Below, piece after piece: positions 46,008 to 53,414 of a DNA stretch of 64,000 nucleotides. Each line of letters opens with the position of its first letter. Within the stretch, counting starts at the first letter, position 1. A program made the translations under genes and the position numbers. This DNA comes from G965230065 sp965230065 (GTDB lineage: Bacteria > Bacteroidota > Bacteroidia > Cytophagales > Cyclobacteriaceae), in the NCBI GenBank assembly GCA_965230065.1, contig OZ245942.1:1-64000 (forward strand). Direction: 5' to 3'. The notes below the pieces were generated by a model. It saw only the letters and a list, made by a program, of their open reading frames with translations. It did not search any database and was not told the DNA's origin.

Positions 46008-47102
46008 TTATAGCCCTCCCGTGATTTCTTTCACTTCGTTAAAAAAGGCTTTTTTGCGCTCGGTACTGATGCGCCAGTCTACAGGCACGCTTTGGTAACC
46101 TTCTTCAAAAGGGTCGCCCTCCCTTCTGAAGTCAAAATAACCCCAGGAAGCGTAGGCTTTAACAGCCGCTGCCATATTATTTTGTGCCTTGTCAAAATCA
46201 TAATGATCGTCTTCATTAAATACGATGGGCATGGGTTTGTAGCCTTTTACCGCTTTGGTTTCTTCCACCATTTTGGTGATCCTGTTCGGGTCTTTTACGC
46301 CATTGCCATGAATGAGGATGTAATCGGAAGCTTTCACTACACCAGGCGTGGGAATGCTGCCACCACCGTAGCTGGTGCTTACCAAATACCGGTATCCGTT
46401 CTTTTTTATTTTTTTAACTCTTTTGATCAGTTCCGGCACCCGCTCAGGTTTAAGGATTTCATGATCATAAGCCTTTACATCACATTCGTTGTTTACTTCA
46501 ATAAGCACATTCCGGTAGCCTTTTTCAAATAACCAGTTGGTGGCGTTGTCTACGGCATTGAGGATGGCGGCCTCGTCTTCCAGGTTTTGGTCTTGCCCAA
46601 AATAAAAATAACCCAGGATGATGACCATGCCAATGTCATCAGCTTTTTTCAATATTTTATCCAGGCGTTCAAAATAAGCCGGGCGCAAATTTCCTTTTTC
46701 GTCAAAAGCAGAGTTGACCCAGGCTTTGTTGCCATACCCCAGCGGACTGCCTCCTTGCAGGTTGACGGTAACGGCCAAAAGTCCATGTGCATACCAATCG
46801 TCCATGGCAGCTATAAACTCATTGGTGTTGCGGTCGGCATCCCATTTTTGCGTGTCTGGATATTTGAAGCGCTCACGGGTTTCAGGGTTCAGGTCATCAA
46901 AAATACCCTGCACCATGCGTGAGTTCATGAGCAGTCCTTCAATTTTATGCCCTTGCCAGGTAACGCCCTCGTAGGTAGGCTTGCCATTGATATAAAAGGA
47001 CTCCCCTTTGATATCAACTATGGTGTTTTGGTTATTTTGAGCATTTGCGAAAAAGCCAAGAAAGAGTAATACAATTAAGATTGAGTATTGGGTATGGAAC
47101 AT
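46008..47102 (-). CDS. secreted GH5-like glycoside hydrolase
   Basis: The 364-residue protein has a signal peptide (ILIVLLFLGFFANAQ). A TIM-barrel hydrolase pattern is visible: NVLIEVNNECDVKAYD supplies the Asn-Glu acid/base pair near residue 195, and PMPIVFNEDDHYDFD the nucleophile Glu near residue 290. It resembles cellulase-like (GH5/clan A) proteins, and the family number is uncertain. It is probably periplasmic and part of the local sulfated-glycan or plant/algal sugar group. Confidence 0.72.
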   Translation of the reverse strand: MFHTQYSILIVLLFLGFFANAQNNQNTIVDIKGESFYINGKPTYEGVTWQGHKIEGLLMNSRMVQGIFDDLNPETRERFKYPDTQKWDADRNTNEFIAAMDDWYAHGLLAVTVNLQGGSPLGYGNKAWVNSAFDEKGNLRPAYFERLDKILKKADDIGMVIILGYFYFGQDQNLEDEAAILNAVDNATNWLFEKGYRNVLIEVNNECDVKAYDHEILKPERVPELIKRVKKIKKNGYRYLVSTSYGGGSIPTPGVVKASDYILIHGNGVKDPNRITKMVEETKAVKGYKPMPIVFNEDDHYDFDKAQNNMAAAVKAYASWGYFDFRREGDPFEEGYQSVPVDWRISTERKKAFFNEVKEITGGL

Positions 47103-47210
47103 GGAAAATATTTTTTAAAATTTTGTCCCAATATATGAAAAGAAAAGATATGTTCCATACCTGTACCCCTATGCAACCTATTTACGCTTTAAATACCCAT
47201 AGACACTACA

Positions 47211-47404
47211 CCAAAAGGCTCTGCTTCTTTTACCGTTTCCATGAAGGTTGGGTTTATGAAGCTAACATATGTAAACACAAAAACCGAAGGGCAATATTGT
47301 GCCCCAGCTCTACATATTTCATGAGTAGAAAAAATAAAAGCCACAGCCGTAATAATGCCAACAATGATACTGCGATATTCGAGGTTTGTTGAAGATGTAT
47401 TCAA
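47211..47404 (-). pseudogene. deleted copy of the DUF4199 gene
   Basis: The sequence is closely similar to the intact DUF4199 gene at 63243-63731 on the same strand. It keeps the first codons and the VFTYV-SFINPTFMETVKE region but has lost about 142 bases between two AAAAAGCGAA repeats (63459 and 63601 in the intact copy; the single remaining junction is near 47279), a further 5-base deletion, and the 3' end. The 5' flank up to about 47512 is also shared. It is not functional as a membrane protein. Confidence 0.8.
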
Positions 47405-47661
47405 GACGATAATTTTTCAGGCGTGTATATGTAGTAAATACATTTAAAGTAAAATGTTTATAACTGTTTGTTTTACCAACTTATTCGATCATGAACATGA
47501 AGGATTCTGAATCAATAAATTATTGTATATATAAAATATTTTATTGTATTAAATATATAATACGTGTGTATTATTTATAAGTATCTATGTTATTTTATGA
47601 GTAATAAAGCTTTCATATTTGTCTTCACAATAAAATTTTTACTCACTTTAAATTATTTCTT

Positions 47662-48357
47662 ATGGCGATACCTTATTACTTGGTAGACAACCCGCTGACT
47701 CCTGATCCGAAGGATTTTCGTGCCAACTTACAGTTGAATGACACCAAGAAGCGGCAAGACATTGTAAACAGAATTCTTAGTAAGAATGTAGGACTGGCAG
47801 AATCGGAACTGCTGGCGGTTTTTGAAGAAGAAAGAAGGGCTATTGAAGAATTCCTGGCAGAGGGGTACAAGGTAGACACCGGATTACTCACCATTAAGCC
47901 CACCATGAAAGGGGTTTTTAATAGTGCCAATGAAAGTTTTACTCCTGGTAAGCATGAATTGCGGATTAAAATTCATGCAAGGAATACCCTGCAAGAGGTA
48001 TTGAAAAGAATTTCTGTAGTAAAAGTAGTAAACAGCGTCAGTCTGCCCGTACTTACTATTTTTGAGGATATGATAAGCCAGACCAACAATGAGACCATTA
48101 CCAAAGGCAAAACGGCCAAGGTGTATGGCGACAAGCTCAAGTTTGATGCAACAGATACTGAACAAGGTGTCTTTTTTGTTAAGGCTGACGATACGGTTAC
48201 CCGGGTAAATGAATACATAGAAGTAGGTAACAAAAAGCTTATCTTCAACATACCCGATACCCTCACCAAGGGCGACTATACCCTGGAGGTAAAAACAAAA
48301 ACCAGTGCCGGTGAGGTACGCACCGGCACGCTGCAAGAGGACTTGTCGGTATTGTAA
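47662..48357 (+). CDS. HU-like/DUF4469 DNA-binding protein
   Basis: This 231-residue protein of a Bacteroidota family has an N-terminal HU/IHF-like half (YYLVDNPLTPDPKDFRANLQ, DIVNRILSKN-VGLAESELL, then GVFNSANESFTPGKHELRIK) and a C-terminal Ig-like DUF4469 domain (VYGDKLKFDATDTEQGVFFV, then GDYTLEVKTKT). These abundant nucleoid-type proteins have no established role. The gene has its own terminator and lies between the broken DUF4199 copy and the CRISPR locus. Confidence 0.85.
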   Translation: MAIPYYLVDNPLTPDPKDFRANLQLNDTKKRQDIVNRILSKNVGLAESELLAVFEEERRAIEEFLAEGYKVDTGLLTIKPTMKGVFNSANESFTPGKHELRIKIHARNTLQEVLKRISVVKVVNSVSLPVLTIFEDMISQTNNETITKGKTAKVYGDKLKFDATDTEQGVFFVKADDTVTRVNEYIEVGNKKLIFNIPDTLTKGDYTLEVKTKTSAGEVRTGTLQEDLSVL

Positions 48358-48386
48358 GCAACAATTTTACTCTACATAACTTAAAT

Positions 48387-48418
48387 AGGCTTTGGCATCT
48401 TGCTAAAGCTTTTTTTTT
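48387..48418 (+). terminator. rho-independent terminator after the HU/DUF4469 gene
   Basis: AGGCTTT pairs with AAAGCTT across an 11-base loop and runs into nine T. Confidence 0.75.
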
Positions 48419-48458
48419 GTATACTCCCCTAGGGGCTGTTCATCATAAAACCAAGCCT

Positions 48459-48541
48459 AAAACCCTCGAGGTTTTGGGAATAATGATACGTATTTGTAAA
48501 AAATGAATGACTGAAAACCTCGAGGGTTTTCTTCGGGCCGC
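48459..48541. repeat. palindromic element pair, copy A
   Basis: A 17-base arm (AAAACCCTCGAGGTTTT, 48459-48475) is inverted at 48513-48530, with a 37-base spacer; the tail CTTCGGGCCGC follows. The whole unit of about 83 bases is repeated with small changes at 48661-48741. The CCTCGAGG core is the one found in the palindromes inside the cas operon. Confidence 0.8.
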
Positions 48542-48660
48542 AACACTTTTTTTTGTTTGTATATAAGTATTATTTTATTTTTTTCTTTCAATACTACTAA
48601 TACGATGACCGCAATTAATACCAAAGATATCCCTGGTTATGCTGCATTTACCTAAACCTC

Positions 48661-48741
48661 AAAACCCTCGAGGTTTTGGCAATTATAATGCGTATTAGCA
48701 AAAAACCGACTGAAAACCTCGAGGGTTTTCTTCGGGCCGCG
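48661..48741. repeat. palindromic element pair, copy B
   Basis: This is a near-direct repeat of 48459-48541: arms 48661-48677 and 48712-48729, the same spacer words (AAT, CGTATT, GACTGAAAA) and the same CTTCGGGCCGC tail. The rest of the gene-free stretch to 49361 (about 600 bases) holds the short GCCAACTCTAGTGCATAC direct repeats near 48787 and 48850 and a CCAAACCCTTGAGGTTTGG palindrome at 48957-48976. Confidence 0.8.
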
Positions 48742-49106
48742 ACAATAAGTAGCAAACATGACCCCGGTTATGCTGCATATGCAGGCCAACTCTAGTGCAT
48801 ACCTTGACTAAACCTGGTGCAGGTTGAGCCTCAACTTGTACTTTATGTAAGCCAACTCTAGTGCATACACAGGCAGACTATAGTGCAAGGTGTATCATCA
48901 CCTGCTGCTTAAGTTAGTTAAAATAAGGTGCAAAAACCCTTGAAGGTAGAAAGATGCCAAACCCTTGAGGTTTGGTTGACTCTACTTCCTTACCATCACA
49001 TTTTTAATAGTGAGAGAAGTTGTTTGTATGCAATAAGCCTCATTTGATATTGAAAAAAGAGTGAATGGGGAAGATTCGATTGGAGTATATTTCACGAATG
49101 ATAAGT

Positions 49107-49138
49107 AGTACCCTACTATTAATGAGGGTACTTTTTTA
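49107..49138 (+). terminator. terminator upstream of the pseudo-CRISPR repeats
   Basis: AGTACCCT (49107-49114) pairs with AGGGTACT (49125-49132), followed by TTTTTT. It would isolate the pseudo-repeat RNA from upstream transcription. A TATATTTG (49137-49144) overlaps its end and fits the Bacteroidota -7 box. Confidence 0.75.
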
Positions 49139-49150
49139 TATTTGAGTTAA

Positions 49151-49233
49151 TTCCAAATAAAGAAGGATTGAAACAAAGTTTATGATGATGCTTTTAAGAT
49201 TAAAGCATGCTCCAATAAAACAAGGATTGAAAC
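49151..49233 (+). ncRNA. two degenerate CRISPR repeats (possible cas-regulating or CreA-like RNA)
   Basis: TTCCAAATAAAGAAGGATTG plus AAAC (49151-49174) and CTCCAATAAAACAAGGATTG plus AAAC (49210-49233) match the last 24 bases of the array repeat at about 19 and 20 positions, with the 3' GGATTGAAAC intact in both. About 35 bases separate them, a normal spacer length. A TATATTTG -7 box just upstream and a strong terminator at 49302-49342 make this a plausible independent RNA gene. Cascade/Cas6 could process it to a crRNA-like guide. No target was found by eye. Confidence 0.5.
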
Positions 49234-49301
49234 TATCTTCATATACTTTTAAAAAAAATAGGTTTTGCTTTGTAGAAATACCGTTGATTTCCTATAATTG
49301 T

Positions 49302-49342
49302 AAAACCGGGTCGTCCGCCAAGACTAATAACCCGGTTTTTTA
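49302..49342 (+). terminator. terminator/attenuator before the cas operon
   Basis: AAAACCGGGT (49302-49311) pairs perfectly with ACCCGGTTTT (49330-49339) and continues into T residues. It ends 20 bases before the small Cys protein gene, so it either ends the pseudo-repeat RNA or attenuates cas transcription. Confidence 0.85.
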
Positions 49343-49361
49343 GCAATTTAATCAAATTACT

Positions 49362-49559
49362 ATGAACAAATATAGTAAATCAGAAGAAGTATATCAAAGT
49401 TATCCCTCTCTCACTCGCTCTGATTTTTTATTGAATTTTGCGATTGAATGTGATCAAGGTAATGACTCTCAATTTCAAGAATGTAGGCTATGTCAAAACT
49501 ATCCTCAATTTGATTACTCTTCAAAGGTTTGTGAATCATGTTCTCGAGAGATTATATAA
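49362..49559 (+). CDS. small Cys-pair (zinc-ribbon-like) protein at head of cas operon
   Basis: This 65-residue protein has CRLCQNYPQFDYSSKVCESC near its C-terminus: two CxxC pairs 13 residues apart, a treble-clef or ribbon-like zinc site. The N-terminal half is polar and not recognised. It lies 95 bases before cas8 on the same strand and directly after a terminator. It could be a cas regulator or small Cascade-associated factor; no such role is established. Confidence 0.5.
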   Translation: MNKYSKSEEVYQSYPSLTRSDFLLNFAIECDQGNDSQFQECRLCQNYPQFDYSSKVCESCSREII

Positions 49560-49653
49560 GTAATTTTTACTTTGAAGACATAAATTGTCAATATGATAAG
49601 TTAGAATTACAACTAATTCCTTACTCCTATTTTGCCCTTAAAAACGCCACCAA

Positions 49654-51570
49654 ATGCTACATTCAATTCTAGAAATCGGAAGGCAGAAAAAAGATACCAT
49701 TAGTGATTGGGACGCCATAATCAATAAGCCCAAAATAAAAGAAAATAAGAAGAACTATGTATTGAATATCTTATTCCATCTGGATAATCAAGATATTATT
49801 TTAAATAAGGAATATTTATCAGCGTACGATCAAGAAAGATCACCAATAAAGTTTTCTAATGTAAATACTGAGTTGTGGGGCAGACGGGGCGACCCTTGGG
49901 CTGTGTGTGTAGAGTATCCAAAAAAGATTGGAATACTTCAAAAAAGTATATTGGGCTATCCGGGTAATCAAACTGATACTTCAGGTTTATTTCAAAAGGC
50001 AATTGACAAATATTTTGGTGAAAATGATGAGAATAAAAAGACAAATTTCTATAAAGCTCTTGAACGGTGCTTTATACTAAAAAGTATTGAAAAAGGTAAA
50101 CTGAATGATGAGGATAAAGTTGAAGTTGATAAGTTATCAAAAGAATATATTAATAAAAAGATCGACCTCAGCAAAGATGAAGAGATAGTTTTGATTTCTA
50201 TATCTATTTTAGATTCTTCTTTGGGCATTGACCAACCAACCTCGTTATCTGCATTAGAAGGTTATAAAGAAATTATTGAAGAAAGATTTCTATCCAATAC
50301 GAACGACGCTCAAAAATCTGGATTATGTTACGTTACAGGCACTCTCTCTTCATCATTAGTAACTCCTGACTTTGCAGATAGGGAAGATTTAAGCAAAATA
50401 TTTGTAACTACCACTAAAAATTATGCATCTGGTTTTGATGATAAAAAATATTATCAAAACTATTCTATGGATGCGGATACCAGAAAATATCTTAAAATTG
50501 GGTCTGACTTTATCCGGGGAAAATTAAATGTCCCAAAGCTCTCTGTAAGAATAGCTGGTATCCCACATTATATTATACCTCAATTTTTGAGTAATGACAG
50601 TTTGGATACAGAGTATTATCCAAAACTCAAGCAGAATTCTGAATTGCTTTTTAGTAAGCAGGAATATCTGGGGTTGTCTGAAGCTCTGGCCGATGAAATT
50701 GAAACTCCAATGTATTGGCTTAATTACATTGCTTATCAGTCAGATGGAAATAGTGTAAAGATTATCAACCACATCAAAGATGTAAACAAATTTCACCTTG
50801 ATACAGTAATCGAAGTTTTCTCTAAAACTGGTAAGGAATTTAAAGACTGGCTGGGAAGTGAAAGGGCTTTTAACTTACAAACTTCCTATTACCAGATTCC
50901 GGTAAGGGAAAAGACGACAACTAATCAGGCTCTATTTATTTTTTCTTCTATTCTTGAGCAAAGAAAGATACGCATAGAAGTATTGATGGAGCATTTTACA
51001 GAGCTTGTACTTTGTCATCGGTATGGCAGGTATAAGGCGTATCAAAATATCAATCCGTATACCGAAAACTTTGATGTGCAAATTCGTGACGCGGTATTTC
51101 ATTATACTGCCCTTATACAAGCCTTAAGAACTTTAAACCTTTTACAGCTTATGGAAGATACACAAACTACTGAAAATTTGGAGCCTATTGAAGAAACACT
51201 ATCCGATTATCAGCAACGAATTGAAAAGTTTTTTACTGATATGGGATATTCGAAGGCTCAGAAAGCTTTATTCTACCTGGGTAGGGCTTTGAATACAATT
51301 GCATATATTCAAGCCAACAAAGGCCATGAAAAGAAGCCTGTGATGAACAAGCTAAATTATAATGGCATGGACAAGAATGATATTGTGCGGCTCAGGTGTG
51401 ATTTGGCAGAAAAAGCTAAACAATACAGTGTAGTACCAAAGACAGATTATAGTTTTTCCAGATTTGCGGAATACTTTGACTATAACCAGTGGAACACTAA
51501 ACCAAAAGAAGCCCTGTTTTTTATCCTTACCGGATATTCATTCGGCTTTACCAGAAAAAAAGAAAACTAA
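49654..51570 (+). CDS. cas8b: type I-B Cascade large subunit Cas8b (Csh1/TM1802-like)
   Basis: This 638-residue protein is the first large gene of the operon, just before cas7 and cas5. Length and features (LHSILEIGRQKKD start, central FIRGKLNVPKLSVRIAGIPH, helical C-terminus) fit the Csh1-like large subunit that recognises the PAM and stabilises the R-loop. Relatives usually have a CxxC-type zinc element in the middle; here only SGLCYVTG with a single Cys is seen. The call rests on operon position as much as on sequence. Confidence 0.82.
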   Translation: MLHSILEIGRQKKDTISDWDAIINKPKIKENKKNYVLNILFHLDNQDIILNKEYLSAYDQERSPIKFSNVNTELWGRRGDPWAVCVEYPKKIGILQKSILGYPGNQTDTSGLFQKAIDKYFGENDENKKTNFYKALERCFILKSIEKGKLNDEDKVEVDKLSKEYINKKIDLSKDEEIVLISISILDSSLGIDQPTSLSALEGYKEIIEERFLSNTNDAQKSGLCYVTGTLSSSLVTPDFADREDLSKIFVTTTKNYASGFDDKKYYQNYSMDADTRKYLKIGSDFIRGKLNVPKLSVRIAGIPHYIIPQFLSNDSLDTEYYPKLKQNSELLFSKQEYLGLSEALADEIETPMYWLNYIAYQSDGNSVKIINHIKDVNKFHLDTVIEVFSKTGKEFKDWLGSERAFNLQTSYYQIPVREKTTTNQALFIFSSILEQRKIRIEVLMEHFTELVLCHRYGRYKAYQNINPYTENFDVQIRDAVFHYTALIQALRTLNLLQLMEDTQTTENLEPIEETLSDYQQRIEKFFTDMGYSKAQKALFYLGRALNTIAYIQANKGHEKKPVMNKLNYNGMDKNDIVRLRCDLAEKAKQYSVVPKTDYSFSRFAEYFDYNQWNTKPKEALFFILTGYSFGFTRKKEN

Positions 51571-51589
51571 CCCATAAATACATTTAACC

Positions 51590-52651
51590 ATGCCTGATTC
51601 AACTACCGAAAACAACAACGGAACTATTCAAAACAACAAAGACTTCCTATTCATTTACGAAGCCAGTATGTGTAACCCAAACGGAGACCCTGACCAGGAG
51701 AACAAACCCCGAATGGATTATGAAACCAATACTAATTTGGTTACCGACACACGCCTGAAGCGATATATTAGGGATTTTCTGAAAGGAGAAGAACAAGACA
51801 TATTTATTGATATGGAGGGGGATGCTAAAGTAGCTATGGATCAGAAGCTGAAAAAAGTATTGTTCAGGTTGTTTTCAAATGAAGAAGATTTTAATGCCCT
51901 TATCAAGAAAGACCCTGCATTAGAACCCCTAAAAGACCTAAGAAATAAAAGTCAAGATAATATAGAAGAATTAGTAAATAAACTGGTTAACAAAAAAACA
52001 GAATATAAAACCCTGAACATAGCTTTACTTACCCAATTGGTTAAGGAAAAATTTATTGATATAAGAATGTTCGGCAGTGCTTTCGCTGTGGATGGATTTA
52101 ATAAAGCATTTACAGGGGCTATACAAATGAATTGGGGTTACTCTCTGAACAAAGTAGAGTTGGTTGACTCAAATTCTATCGTAACTATCATGAATGATGA
52201 TAGTAGTACCTTTGGTAAAGATTATCGGGTCTACTATAGCCTTTTAGCATTTACCGGTTCTATTAACAAAAATGCAGCAAAATCCACAGGGCTAACAGAT
52301 GATGATGTTGAAAAATTTCGCTCCGCTATTTGGAAATCGATACCTTACCAACCTACTCGCTCAAAAATTAATCAATATCCTAAACTCTATGTAGAAATTA
52401 CCTATAACGAAGGCTATAGCAATGGACATTTTGGTGATTTAAGAAATTATATAGCCATAGATTATCCAAACCAAGATTACAAGCAGGTAAGGAAATACGA
52501 ACACATGACAGTTAACTATGATAAATTTGTAAAATTGCTAAATGATAACACGGGGAACGAAAAAGAAAATGAGAAGTACAAAAAGCCAATAGCCTCTGTT
52601 GAAATTATCACATCATCTGATGTTAAATTCGAAAACTCAGAAGCTGAATGA
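51590..52651 (+). CDS. cas7: Cascade backbone subunit Cas7 (Csh2/DevR-like)
   Basis: The 353-residue RAMP protein coats the crRNA spacer. The Cas7/Csh2 hallmark CNPNGDPDQENKPRMD is near residue 28, with TDTRLKRYIRDFL after it and the FGSAFAVDG block mid-protein. It starts 19 bases after cas8 and its stop overlaps the cas5 start (ATGA), so it is in one operon. Confidence 0.95.
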   Translation: MPDSTTENNNGTIQNNKDFLFIYEASMCNPNGDPDQENKPRMDYETNTNLVTDTRLKRYIRDFLKGEEQDIFIDMEGDAKVAMDQKLKKVLFRLFSNEEDFNALIKKDPALEPLKDLRNKSQDNIEELVNKLVNKKTEYKTLNIALLTQLVKEKFIDIRMFGSAFAVDGFNKAFTGAIQMNWGYSLNKVELVDSNSIVTIMNDDSSTFGKDYRVYYSLLAFTGSINKNAAKSTGLTDDDVEKFRSAIWKSIPYQPTRSKINQYPKLYVEITYNEGYSNGHFGDLRNYIAIDYPNQDYKQVRKYEHMTVNYDKFVKLLNDNTGNEKENEKYKKPIASVEIITSSDVKFENSEAE

Positions 52652-53412
52652 AAGTCTTATCCTTTGACATAAAAGGAAAGTTTGCACATTTCCGTAAGTT
52701 CTATTCCAATAATACTGCCCTAAGCTATTCTATTCCTCCAAGAACTACCATTATGGGTATGCTGGCAGCCATACTTGGAAGAAGCAGGGATACTTATTAT
52801 GAGGAACTTTCTTCGTCAAGAATAATGATAAGTGTGCAACTGCTTACACCTTTAAAAAAGTCCTTTCATAGGCTTAACTTATTAAAAATATTAGGCCCAT
52901 CAGATTTTAGAGGAGCTAATGGCAGAATACAAACCCCTTTTGAGGTAGTAACAGGTCAAAATATCGGAAGAGATACTTTAGCTTACAGAGTTTATGTGGC
53001 GGGTATAGAAGAAAGCCAGGAAATATTTGATGAGTTACTTCAAAGAATAGAAGACAGGGAGACCGTATACAATCTCACACTTGGAACAGCCAACTTTCTG
53101 GCTTCTATTGATAATATGAAGCTTTGGAAAGGAACGAAAATACAATCTGCAAAGGAAGCAGTCAGCATATCTTCAATTGTTAATATTGAAAGCATTGATA
53201 AATTAGTATTTACAGATATAGACAACAAAAAGCTCCTTTTAGAAGAAGAAATTATGCCTTCAGATTTTAGGGAGAACCATAGCAGAGAGGTAGTAAATAT
53301 GAATAGGGTGATTTATTCTACAACGGGTGATTCTTTTAAAGTAATAATATCAGGTAGTTACTATCAACTTCAGTGCAATACTGAAAAAGTAAACATTCAA
53401 TTCTTTGATTAA
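52648..53412 (+). CDS. cas5: Cascade subunit Cas5b
   Basis: The 254-residue RAMP protein caps the crRNA 5' handle. The N-terminal VLSFDIKGKFAHFRKFYSNN is the usual Cas5 opening, followed by SIPPRTTIMGMLAAILGRSR, strongly Cas5-like. Its start overlaps cas7, and it ends 2 bases before cas3. Confidence 0.93.
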   Translation: MKVLSFDIKGKFAHFRKFYSNNTALSYSIPPRTTIMGMLAAILGRSRDTYYEELSSSRIMISVQLLTPLKKSFHRLNLLKILGPSDFRGANGRIQTPFEVVTGQNIGRDTLAYRVYVAGIEESQEIFDELLQRIEDRETVYNLTLGTANFLASIDNMKLWKGTKIQSAKEAVSISSIVNIESIDKLVFTDIDNKKLLLEEEIMPSDFRENHSREVVNMNRVIYSTTGDSFKVIISGSYYQLQCNTEKVNIQFFD

Positions 53413-53414
53413 TA

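Noticed and set aside
49065..49233. Confident CreTA call
   Set aside because: The layout is suggestive, but no seed match of the pseudo-spacer to a nearby promoter could be seen, so it is left as a hypothesis.
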